DNA from: a virus
Strand: one strand, 5' to 3'
Length of the DNA: 22,007 nt
IMG/VR virus record: IMGVR_UViG_3300002835_001232
Location: 1 to 22,007 of that record
The notes below the pieces were generated by a model that saw nothing but the letters and a program-made list of their open reading frames with translations, was not told where the DNA came from and did not search any database. Positions 14,103-21,984 of this stretch are shown piece by piece. Position 1 is the first letter of the stretch, and every line of letters starts with the position of its first letter. The translations under genes were made by a program, and so were the position numbers.

Positions 14103-16880
14103 TTACTTAACCTCTAACTTTTCTTTCCAATCTGATTCTGCTAACTCATACATGTAGTTGGAGTCTAATCCCCTTTTTTCCCAATAAGATAATTCACCTT
14201 CAGATAAAGTTAAAACTTCTTCTAATGTGTCCTGATCACCTTGTTCAAATGGATGACCATTAATTAATTCGCATTGAACTGTAGTGTAAATGCCTCTATC
14301 CACTGGATCTGTAACAATAAGACTATCTCTAACTTCTTGTTTGAATACAACAAGTAATGGTTCAATTCTTTTATTAAATGTTACAACAGCTCTTGGAACA
14401 TTATAATCACCTGTCAACTCAGCGTTTTTCTCTAAAGTGTTTGGATCTAACATATAACAATTAACCATCACACCATCAGTTATTGGTTTTGATTTAGGGT
14501 TATTAAATAGGTTAACCGCATTCGTATCTTTAATTTGTTTTACAGTCATTTTCTGAACGTCTCCTTGAGAAGCCTTTGTTCCATTATTAACATACATAAT
14601 AACATCACCAAGGTTAACATTAAGGTTTTGTTGGATTGCCAATTCCATATGAGCCATTCGAGACATACTATTACCCGATTTCGTTTTAGTATTCAATCTT
14701 TTATTATAATCCTCAATCGTTAATTTAACCTTAGCTCTTTGTGCTATTTTAGTCAAAGGTATTTTCTTATCAAAAATCTTCTGTAGATACTCATAATAAT
14801 ATTCGATGAAAGCTTTACCGTCACCTTGTAATAACATCTTAACGCCTTTATCTAAAAATTCTTCTATGTATACCGGTAACTTCTTAGACTTAATACTATT
14901 ACCCGTTAATTTGATTTTACCTTTCGCATCCATAACCGCATAGTTCTTACGAGCCAAGTTAATACATGACGGCCATACCCCATCGGTATCAAGAGCCATC
15001 TCACCTCTCATAAAGATATCGTTATACTCCGCAACATCGGCTTCAGGACCATAATACTCTTTACCCAACGTCACCTTCCAATTCAATCCACGACCAACAT
15101 AAACTCTATCTTTAGCATCATCAGGAGTAGAGAAGTTCACACCATCCGTATCCATTACCAATGGAACATAACCCTTAGTCATAAAGAACCTAATCATCTG
15201 ACGAAGGTATTGCCTACCTGTACAAGTAATTTGTTCTCCCATAAACATGTCACCCCACGCATAAACCTGAGGGGCTGACAACGCACCGAACATCGAGTTA
15301 ATGAAAATCTTAATCGGTAATTGTTTGTTACCATATGACTCAGACTTCTTACGATCTGTTTCATAATATTGTTCTGCGAGTTGTTTGTATTTGATACGGG
15401 TATCTCTGAAATACTTTAACATTCCTTTCATCGCACCTGTAACATCACACTCAGGAAATACATCGTGTACAAGTTGAATAGAGGGGTATAGAGACGAGAA
15501 GTCGAGCTTTAATACATTCTTACTATAACCAACCTTAAGTAGTCGAGAAAGACCTCCTACGAAGTCTGTCTTGGATTCCTTGGCAGGTATTGCAAGTCCG
15601 TGTTTATGAGACCATGCCAACATCAACATCTTCCATAATGTTGCGGTACCCATTGTAGATACTCTCTCATAAGTTGTTGGAATCATTGCCGCAAGTAGGA
15701 ATGAACCTTGATTAAACTCTTGGTCAACCTTTAATGTCTCATCTAAGTCATCGTCAAGATACATCTCAACCAATTTGTCACCAGTAATCTTTTTGTATAC
15801 CCCAGGAAACTTTACATCCAAATCTTCATACTCAGTCGCCTTCTTATAATTACCATTTTGTGTATTCAACCAAAACTCTTCTTTGTTGGTATACATCTTA
15901 CCAATATTAAGGTGATCAATGTATACACGATCAGGAGCCTCAGCGTTAATAAATTTTGTAATATACTTCAAACCCGCAGCCTTAATACTTGAATTAATCG
16001 CCTGAGCTCTACGAACCGCATGAATAATATCAATAACGTTATAACCCCAAATTGAAGTTTGAGTATATGTCTCAACTTCGTTTGCAAGTTTTAACATACT
16101 GTCCTTTCTTGTGAATGAGTGTTGGGGGTGTAAGGACTTACACACTTTTCTTGGGTCAATCCCTAATATATTACATCTTTCGAATATCCAATGCCAGTCG
16201 AAGTTTGCTGAATTATATCCACCAATAATACTTGGTTTTAATTCATCAATAACTTTAAAGAATTCTATGATTGCGTTCTTTTCTTCAGACTCATCAATAC
16301 ATTCAATAACACGGTGATAACCTTTATTAGTTTTAATTCCAATCATGAAGATACGACCATCTTTAGGTTCAAGAGAAGTCGTCTCTAAGTCATATACCAT
16401 TCGGGTAACTTCTTGATAGTTTTCAAACCCTTTGAATAATCTTTTTTCTTTGGTGATTAAGTATTGTTCTACAGGAGGTAGAATCATAACCTTGTCCTTT
16501 GTTTTTTCTCCCCACGGATCACACCCACCGTCACGGAAGAATTGGATAAGTTCTCTATAACCTTTAAGGGACTTAACCATATAAGTCATTCCTTTTTGTA
16601 ATCTTTCGTTTCCGTGAGTTTCTAACTTATCGATGACAATAGAATATTTTGTCATTGCGGTTTTTTGTGATTCTTTAGAGTCACCATAAAAACCTATACC
16701 TCTTAAGTCTCCCACCCATGCGAAAGGTATGAAGTTATCTTTACGTATTTCTTTTCCCTTACCCGGGATCTCTTTAATTTTAAAAATGGAATTGGATGCG
16801 TAGTCGAATTCGATGGCTACAATAAATTCTTCAGGGTCGTTTCCGTGAAGGAACGATTCAATTTCTTCGTTACTAATCAT
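14103..16880 (-). CDS. DNA polymerase, family B (T4 gp43-like)
   Basis: This 925-residue replicative polymerase has a 3'-5' proofreading exonuclease; T4 gp43 has 898. Exonuclease motifs are YDLETTS (D164, E166), NSANFD (D228) and YLDDD (Y374, D378). Polymerase motif A is LDFSSLYPS (D460, steric-gate candidate Y465), motif B is KIFINSMFGAL (K524, F531), and motif C is MDTDGVNF (D577, D579). All catalytic acids are present. Motif B has Phe where T4-type enzymes have Tyr (RB69 Y567), and motif C has Gly after DTD where Ser is usual. A 96-base leader contains a TATTTAT element and a hairpin (16906-16923) that could be an autoregulatory operator. The polymerase is on its own between the glycosyltransferase block and convergent plus-strand genes, not beside clamp or clamp-loader genes. 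Confidence 0.96.
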   Translation of the reverse strand: MISNEEIESFLHGNDPEEFIVAIEFDYASNSIFKIKEIPGKGKEIRKDNFIPFAWVGDLRGIGFYGDSKESQKTAMTKYSIVIDKLETHGNERLQKGMTYMVKSLKGYRELIQFFRDGGCDPWGEKTKDKVMILPPVEQYLITKEKRLFKGFENYQEVTRMVYDLETTSLEPKDGRIFMIGIKTNKGYHRVIECIDESEEKNAIIEFFKVIDELKPSIIGGYNSANFDWHWIFERCNILGIDPRKVCKSLHPQHSFTRKDSMLKLANEVETYTQTSIWGYNVIDIIHAVRRAQAINSSIKAAGLKYITKFINAEAPDRVYIDHLNIGKMYTNKEEFWLNTQNGNYKKATEYEDLDVKFPGVYKKITGDKLVEMYLDDDLDETLKVDQEFNQGSFLLAAMIPTTYERVSTMGTATLWKMLMLAWSHKHGLAIPAKESKTDFVGGLSRLLKVGYSKNVLKLDFSSLYPSIQLVHDVFPECDVTGAMKGMLKYFRDTRIKYKQLAEQYYETDRKKSESYGNKQLPIKIFINSMFGALSAPQVYAWGDMFMGEQITCTGRQYLRQMIRFFMTKGYVPLVMDTDGVNFSTPDDAKDRVYVGRGLNWKVTLGKEYYGPEADVAEYNDIFMRGEMALDTDGVWPSCINLARKNYAVMDAKGKIKLTGNSIKSKKLPVYIEEFLDKGVKMLLQGDGKAFIEYYYEYLQKIFDKKIPLTKIAQRAKVKLTIEDYNKRLNTKTKSGNSMSRMAHMELAIQQNLNVNLGDVIMYVNNGTKASQGDVQKMTVKQIKDTNAVNLFNNPKSKPITDGVMVNCYMLDPNTLEKNAELTGDYNVPRAVVTFNKRIEPLLVVFKQEVRDSLIVTDPVDRGIYTTVQCELINGHPFEQGDQDTLEEVLTLSEGELSYWEKRGLDSNYMYELAESDWKEKLEVK

Positions 16881-16905
16881 GATGTTTTGCGAGTGGTTTA
16901 TTGGC

Positions 16906-16923
16906 TTTCACGGTATTGTGAAA
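16906..16923 (-). promoter_or_regulatory. Hairpin in DNA polymerase leader, candidate autoregulatory operator
   Basis: On the minus strand TTTCAC and GTGAAA form a 6-bp stem with loop AATACC, 25 bases before the polymerase ATG. T4 gp43 represses its own translation by binding a leader hairpin with an AAUAACUC loop. The position and the AAUA start of the loop are similar. Function is inferred. Confidence 0.4.
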
Positions 16924-16943
16924 TTTACCTTACTCATTCTACA

Positions 16944-16950
16944 ATAAATA
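16944..16950 (-). promoter_or_regulatory. TATTTAT element before DNA polymerase gene
   Basis: The minus strand reads TCTATATTTATTGTAGAA, ending 63 bases before the polymerase ATG. A transcript starting just downstream would carry the 16906-16923 hairpin. It shares TATATTTATTGT with the element before the 126-aa gene. Confidence 0.4.
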
Positions 16951-16976
16951 TAGAAAACGAAACAGTTAGAATCAAA

Positions 16977-17357
16977 TTAACAACAAGGAGATTCTGAAAT
17001 AAAACTTGGTTGAACGTTAATGTAAAGTTCTTCTCTAATAGGAAGTATTAGATTTCCTTCATCATTTTTAATTAAGAATTGACCAATATACCTACCTGGT
17101 GTATTTGTCATAGTCGAAGTAAATTGGAAATAAACGTAATACTCAACAGGAGTTCCAGGTTCTGCAAAAGTTTTTTCAACAATGTTTGCAGGGGCAGAAA
17201 CAACCTTAGGTATACCGTTTGCAGTATTAATCATACTGAAATAGATCGTAGACACTTCGAGTTGATCCATGAATACTACATAGTCACTTCTACCGTCTTT
17301 TACGATCTGCATTTTTAATACAGGCAAAGTTGCATTCTGCTTAATAAAAAATTCCAT
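16977..17357 (-). CDS. Small unknown beta-rich protein, possibly baseplate or fibre part
   Basis: This 126-residue protein looks like a single immunoglobulin-type or baseplate beta domain. It begins MEFFIKQNATLPVLKMQIVK, has a long strand PVEYYVYFQFTS (about residues 70-81), then the turn TPGRYIGQFLI and another pair of strands. The short GRYIGQF segment between strands recalls the N-terminal domain of receptor-binding baseplate proteins (BppU type), but the match is weak. The protein ends with two cysteines. There is no signal peptide. The gene is 15 bases downstream of the glycosyltransferase operon. That small gap holds a TATTTAT element 4 bases from its ATG, so it may be separately expressed. 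I do not recognise a specific family. Confidence 0.6.
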   Translation of the reverse strand: MEFFIKQNATLPVLKMQIVKDGRSDYVVFMDQLEVSTIYFSMINTANGIPKVVSAPANIVEKTFAEPGTPVEYYVYFQFTSTMTNTPGRYIGQFLIKNDEGNLILPIREELYINVQPSFISESPCC

Positions 17358-17361
17358 AACA

Positions 17362-17368
17362 ATAAATA
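17362..17368 (-). promoter_or_regulatory. TATTTAT element before 126-aa gene
   Basis: The minus strand reads CGTATATTTATTGTT, ending 4 bases before the ATG at 17357. If it is a -10 box the transcript would be leaderless, or the element may instead act in translation. Confidence 0.35.
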
Positions 17369-17372
17369 TACG

Positions 17373-19052
17373 TTATGATTCTTTCCGTAAGCTTCTATCG
17401 TAATGTTCAAATCTATCGTGTTCTGTTGGAGTCATCATAAGTAAACCTGCGTAAATTCTATCCTTCTTCATTTCTTGATAAATGTACGACATCCAAGTTT
17501 GTTCAAATGGTCTTGCCCATGTTGTTTCTAAAAACATTTTTTTGTTTCCTTCTTTCGAAACTATCTGAGGCCAATTACAATAATATACCTCACCAACAGC
17601 ATATGGGACTCCTTTGTGAGAAATAACCATATCGAACTTTGTTTTTGGAGCATTCGGATCAAGACCCATTTCAGGTAGTCTTGGTTTACCTGGCCAAAAC
17701 TCATCTCTTACAGATTGAGGCACATTATACCAAGCCCATTGAGTTCCATTATCACCGAAAAATTCGCTATAGTTTAACTTTAAAAAATCGAAATTTTCTT
17801 TCTTAATAATTTCTAATGTCTTTTGGTAGAAGTTTGGAACAAACCTATTAAGTCCATTTCTACACACCCCATCTTTCGGGTGGAAGAACATATCATCTTC
17901 GAAGAAATGCATATAATCTAATCCACTCTTATCAAAGTGTTCGGCAATAAACTGTCTACCACCACAAATACCTAAATTACCTTCTTTAGGAACAATGTGT
18001 TCAAAATCATATTCTTTACATAATTCATCGTATCTATCATAAGTTGACTTGTCTGTTGAATTATTCAATAAGAATTTTTTAGGTCTTGTTAAAAAATCAC
18101 TATCGTAGTCTTTCATTGAATTAATCAATGTCTCTAATTGTTTTGGACTATTGAAAGTTATAACATATAAACCAACTTTATTTAAGTCACCGTTAGATGG
18201 TGAAATCTTTATAGAAGATTCAGACTTGGGAACTAATTTGTCGTTCTTTAAATCTTCAAAGAATTTACCAATTAACCCATTACCTTCGATTTCAAAATAA
18301 TTAATAATATCAGAATGTTTGTAACACATGATACTAAATAATGATTCCTCAGTACCCATGTATCCTTCACTTAAAGTGGATAGTAATAGGTTATAGTAGA
18401 TTCCATTAATGTCGGAAATAGAATCTTTAGGACCACCAAAGAATCCTCCACGAGCAACTTTAGTAACCTTACCACCGGCAATGGAATTTAATTTATTGTA
18501 TTCAAATCCATGTATTTCTGTTTCAGCACCATAAGGAAAAGAAATAAATGAAAACTTATTAATGTATTTCGATAATTTATCTAAAACTTTATCGTGAGTA
18601 AAATATCCAGGGTGAACTGTATTTGTAAGACCACCGTCAATCCAAAACATATATTCTGAATTGAATCCATCCATAATTTTTGCATCATGTAATAAAAACA
18701 TTTTGTTCATTACAAGTGGATTATAATATTCTAACTTCGCCTGAGTTGATTCAGGTAACCATCCTGATAAATTTCTCCATTCAGGGTTATTTCTAATGTT
18801 TTGAATCTTATCGAAAAATTCATTGTTTTTGAACCACTCAGTTGGTCTTGTGATAAATTGAGTATTATCTTTCGATCTTCTTTCGAATACGAAATCCCTA
18901 AGACTTTCGTCACCAAAAATAATCATATTGTTATCTATCGATAACAATGATGTGAATTTATCCAAATAATGTTGGTATGATCTTGACCATCCATCGGAAA
19001 GTTGATCTCTTCCTATATCCCAAATACCCGTTACAAGTGTTATGTTACTCAT
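17373..19052 (-). CDS. Two-domain glycosyltransferase: HtrL/YibB-like plus GT-A
   Basis: This 559-residue protein joins two glycosyltransferase-type domains. The N-terminal part (about 1-265) matches the HtrL/YibB (WlaTC) group: VTGIWDIGR at the start, YMFWIDGGLTN with D139, and RGGFFGG (about 201-207), with an E-E-S segment near 235. The C-terminal part (about 290-559) is a GT-A fold: it begins GLYVITFNSPKQLETLI, has GNLGICGGRQF (about 358-368), and carries the metal-binding EDDM motif (E385-D387). The first domain is a paralogue of the next gene upstream. Together they could add two sugars in sequence. Its start overlaps the upstream gene by 8 bases, indicating a coupled operon. Sugar donor and acceptor cannot be told from sequence. 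Confidence 0.85.
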   Translation of the reverse strand: MSNITLVTGIWDIGRDQLSDGWSRSYQHYLDKFTSLLSIDNNMIIFGDESLRDFVFERRSKDNTQFITRPTEWFKNNEFFDKIQNIRNNPEWRNLSGWLPESTQAKLEYYNPLVMNKMFLLHDAKIMDGFNSEYMFWIDGGLTNTVHPGYFTHDKVLDKLSKYINKFSFISFPYGAETEIHGFEYNKLNSIAGGKVTKVARGGFFGGPKDSISDINGIYYNLLLSTLSEGYMGTEESLFSIMCYKHSDIINYFEIEGNGLIGKFFEDLKNDKLVPKSESSIKISPSNGDLNKVGLYVITFNSPKQLETLINSMKDYDSDFLTRPKKFLLNNSTDKSTYDRYDELCKEYDFEHIVPKEGNLGICGGRQFIAEHFDKSGLDYMHFFEDDMFFHPKDGVCRNGLNRFVPNFYQKTLEIIKKENFDFLKLNYSEFFGDNGTQWAWYNVPQSVRDEFWPGKPRLPEMGLDPNAPKTKFDMVISHKGVPYAVGEVYYCNWPQIVSKEGNKKMFLETTWARPFEQTWMSYIYQEMKKDRIYAGLLMMTPTEHDRFEHYDRSLRKES

Positions 19053-19929
19053 CTATCTTATTTAATTCTGTTAAAATTTTATAGAAACTTTTATTTCTTT
19101 GGAACAATTCCTCATCAGTTCCCGGAGGACAGTTGTCTTTACACCACCATATATCAAAATGTTTTCTGTTGAACTTTTCTGGATGATTATAAAACATTAA
19201 AGTCATTACCTGTTCTTCCATTGGTATTCTTTCTTCAGGATCTTTTAATATTTGTTCCATGTATTCTTCAAACTTAGAAACATACCATTCAAAATTTTCC
19301 TTCTTACCTCCAAACAAACCACCAATTATGTGTATGTCTCTTTGGAAATTATCGTAGTATTTTTGACCAACCGTACCTGACCAATAGTTTCGATCATTCT
19401 CTTTACCAATAATAAACAACTTATCGTCAGTAAATTCGATTAAGTTATTTAAAAAATCATTATGAAATAAATTACATTCATAATACCTTCTTGTTGCACC
19501 GTTATCAGTCAAATATTTATTCGGTACTAATCCACAATGAGATAAACCAGCATCAATCCAATAATAATAATCATATGTTTTATCTTCATTCCAATACCAA
19601 CTAAACTTAGAATATTGAACTTCAACACATCTATCTGATTTCTTTGTTTGATCAAGATCCTTTTTTTGATTTATTAAATCCTTAAACTTTGTATCGTATA
19701 AATCAAATACAACAAATTTTAATTTGTCTTTTGAGATGTTATTTTCAACATAAAAAAAGACTTCAAGGTCTTGTTTTTCGTCTTCTGTTGTGTAACAAAT
19801 AAAATCAGCATTAGTCATTTTTAGTAATGACAATAAACTGTATCTGTAATGACCTCCTCTGGCGTGTCTACCACCTAAATCAGACCCTGCTAATCTACTG
19901 TAGATCGCTGTAATAAATTTAACCGACAT
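19045..19929 (-). CDS. HtrL/YibB-like glycosyltransferase
   Basis: This 294-residue protein has the HtrL/YibB (WlaTC) pattern. It has KFITAIY with Arg/Gly residues near the start, YSKFSWYW (about 106-113), the sugar-nucleotide or metal-binding YYWIDAGLSHCG (about 122-133, D126), and IIGGLFGGKKENF (about 215-230). The tail has PMEEQVMTLMFYNHPEKF. It is one domain long and paralogous to the first half of the next gene downstream, so a duplication within the operon is likely. The gene overlaps its neighbours on both sides (11 and 8 bases). Family members are found in surface glycan loci of bacteria and in phages; substrate is unknown. Confidence 0.8.
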   Translation of the reverse strand: MSVKFITAIYSRLAGSDLGGRHARGGHYRYSLLSLLKMTNADFICYTTEDEKQDLEVFFYVENNISKDKLKFVVFDLYDTKFKDLINQKKDLDQTKKSDRCVEVQYSKFSWYWNEDKTYDYYYWIDAGLSHCGLVPNKYLTDNGATRRYYECNLFHNDFLNNLIEFTDDKLFIIGKENDRNYWSGTVGQKYYDNFQRDIHIIGGLFGGKKENFEWYVSKFEEYMEQILKDPEERIPMEEQVMTLMFYNHPEKFNRKHFDIWWCKDNCPPGTDEELFQRNKSFYKILTELNKIDE

Positions 19930-20665
19930 AATATGGAATATGTTTTTTTTCTTCTTTTATTTTTTCATTTCCTTCTTCACTCTTAAATTCATTTGGAAGT
20001 TTCTTTGGTGAATATAAATTCCAATTATATGTTTGAGCATAGAAGTTATTATACATACCATGAGAAACATCAGAATACGAATTTCTTTGAGGTGCAATTG
20101 GTAAAATAGGACAATAAGATTGAAATTTAGGGTAAATAAAATTAGCCAAATATCCATCAATTGGAAAATAATAATCACCAGATGTTGTGAAAGCTGTTAG
20201 GGAAATATTAAACATTTCATCATATACAGATTTATCGTATATTAAAATATTTGTTGCAAAAGTTTCTGTATGTACTTCGCTTTCTTTAGGTGGAGTGTTT
20301 GTAATATCTAATAACAAATCATACTTATCACTTAAATTAAGTTTTCTGTTTAAAGTTGGTGTAATGTTAATAACACCAAACTCAATTCCATCTATTTGTT
20401 TTTCAATGTCATCTAACAGTGATTTAGCATATGGCATAAACACACAATCGTCTTCAATCACCATCACGCGATCATACCCTCTTTCTTTTGCAATTTTAAT
20501 AATTCCTAAGTGAGAAAGGGTACAACCCATATAACTATTTCTATTAATTGCGTTAAATTTTTCAAACTCCCATCCCATATAATCCATCTCTTTTTTAATT
20601 AATTCGAGATTATCTGGTCGAGTTTCCAAATTAACAACAAATTTTGGAATATCTTGAAACTTCAT
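19919..20665 (-). CDS. Glycosyltransferase family 25-like protein
   Basis: This 248-residue protein resembles GT25 (LPS-type) transferases. It has VVNLETRPDN near the N-terminus (residues 10-19), then MGCTLSHLG (46-54), which is the conserved GC.xSHL element, and MVIEDDCVF (68-76), with EDD (71-73) as the metal-binding triad. Later, ETFATNILIYDK (about 144-155) matches the family's acceptor-side region. GT25 enzymes transfer galactose or related sugars to glycans or hydroxylysine. The ATG overlaps the upstream gene's TAA by one base, and its end overlaps the next gene by 11 bases. The C-terminus is Lys/Glu-rich (EEGNEKIKEEKK). Confidence 0.8.
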   Translation of the reverse strand: MKFQDIPKFVVNLETRPDNLELIKKEMDYMGWEFEKFNAINRNSYMGCTLSHLGIIKIAKERGYDRVMVIEDDCVFMPYAKSLLDDIEKQIDGIEFGVINITPTLNRKLNLSDKYDLLLDITNTPPKESEVHTETFATNILIYDKSVYDEMFNISLTAFTTSGDYYFPIDGYLANFIYPKFQSYCPILPIAPQRNSYSDVSHGMYNNFYAQTYNWNLYSPKKLPNEFKSEEGNEKIKEEKKHIPYYVG

Positions 20666-21930
20666 TAACTAATTACATTGTGGTTTAATTGACCTGTGAT
20701 TCTATCACACCATCCTTTAGATTCCGAGTGAGGCCAAACAACCCAATATTCAGGTAATTCGTCAGTTTGGAATTCTCTCCATACTTTACAGTATTTGTCA
20801 GGATCTCTCATGAAACCTGCAATTTCATTTTTGTCCGCATCTTTTCTGAATAAAGTTTTATCTTCTTTACCGTGGAATGCAACAACCCAAAAATCATAGT
20901 CTGTTTCAGTAACTTGAGAATATCCAATATCAATACAATGTTTAAACATCATACAGAAACTATCTTTCCATTCTTGTTCTGTCTCAAACTTATAAGGGTT
21001 TGGTGGATAGTTTTTATCTAAAGTATATTTGTCAATCGCTCTTTTCGAGAAAAGAATTCCTGCATACTTTTCATAATCAGTAAGAGTTCTTACAGGTCCG
21101 AACCCATAAGGACCATCATGACCTTCTTGAGTTTCTCCATCCATGCCGAATAACTTTCTATTTGCCAAATGACTTTTTTGATTTCTTCTTACCCACTCTT
21201 TATCGTCATCCCATTGTTTTGTTCTACCCTTACGAGTGTACTCGTGGTAAACAACTGGAATATGAGGGTGAAATAAATCATAACCCCAAGTGTAAGCTCT
21301 TGCTGCAATCGAGATTTCTTCTCCGTGGAAATAGTATTCAGGATTGTGTTGAACTTCAGTTGAAAATTCTCCTAATGTGAAACAAAAGTGTGCCGAATAA
21401 AATCTTGCTGTTACAGGTTTTTTCATTTCTCTCCAACCTGGAATTGTTTCAGGTAAGAAGAATACAGCACCTTCAGGAATGAATCTATCAAATACCATTC
21501 TCCACGCATCTTGTGCACGTCCTGCAGGATCGTTTTCGGGGTCAAAAGACGGAACATAACCCGTAAGTAGAGGTTTCTTGTATCCGTCCTTTTGTAACCC
21601 CTTAATCATTTTGATAAGGATATCATCCCAATCCTTAACAAATCTCATATGTGAATCTATTTGTAACGTATATGTTTCTCCGTCATATAATTGTTGTGTC
21701 AAGTTTCTTGCCCAACAAACTCCTTGTGCCTCTTGGTAAGGTATATCTAAGATTTTAAATCTTTTATCGTTTCTGTATTCGTCGAGGTTATCAAACCCGT
21801 CAGTTTCATTAAATTGTCTTGCGATTGCAAAAACTAAGTTTTTAGGTTTTTTGGCGTTCGCAATCATGTCTTTTAATGTTGGAACTAATTGTGGGTCTCT
21901 GTAAGACGCGATTTGGATAAAAATCTTCAT
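20665..21930 (-). CDS. GlcNAc-transferase-like (Skp1-type) glycosyltransferase
   Basis: This 421-residue protein is close to the GlcNAc domain family (Skp1-type GnT and bacterial relatives). It has IQIASYRDPQLVPTL at the N-terminus (residues 5-19), AQGVCWARN (68-76), LQIDSHMRF with the metal-binding DSH (92-94), YSAHFCFTLGEF (about 179-190), and FHGEEISIAARAYTWGYDLF (about 201-220). These enzymes add N-acetylglucosamine to serine, threonine or hydroxyproline on proteins. It is the first gene of the operon and lies just after a terminator (21957-21984), so its promoter must lie between 21931 and 21956 or read-through must supply it. A Tyr/Trp-rich C-terminal region of about 150 residues is less familiar. 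Confidence 0.85.
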   Translation of the reverse strand: MKIFIQIASYRDPQLVPTLKDMIANAKKPKNLVFAIARQFNETDGFDNLDEYRNDKRFKILDIPYQEAQGVCWARNLTQQLYDGETYTLQIDSHMRFVKDWDDILIKMIKGLQKDGYKKPLLTGYVPSFDPENDPAGRAQDAWRMVFDRFIPEGAVFFLPETIPGWREMKKPVTARFYSAHFCFTLGEFSTEVQHNPEYYFHGEEISIAARAYTWGYDLFHPHIPVVYHEYTRKGRTKQWDDDKEWVRRNQKSHLANRKLFGMDGETQEGHDGPYGFGPVRTLTDYEKYAGILFSKRAIDKYTLDKNYPPNPYKFETEQEWKDSFCMMFKHCIDIGYSQVTETDYDFWVVAFHGKEDKTLFRKDADKNEIAGFMRDPDKYCKVWREFQTDELPEYWVVWPHSESKGWCDRITGQLNHNVIS

Positions 21931-21956
21931 TAATTTGTATTTTGTTTTAAAAATAA

Positions 21957-21984
21957 AAAACCCTATCCAAAAGAATAGGGTTTT
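21957..21984 (-). terminator. Intrinsic terminator for a minus-strand gene beyond the right edge
   Basis: AAAACCCTAT (21957-21966) and ATAGGGTTTT (21975-21984) form a 10-bp stem with an 8-base loop. In the minus direction the stem is followed by TTTTTTATTTTT, overlapping the stem end. It would end a transcript from the right and insulate the glycosyltransferase operon starting at 21930. Nothing else is seen in 21931-22007. Confidence 0.75.
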
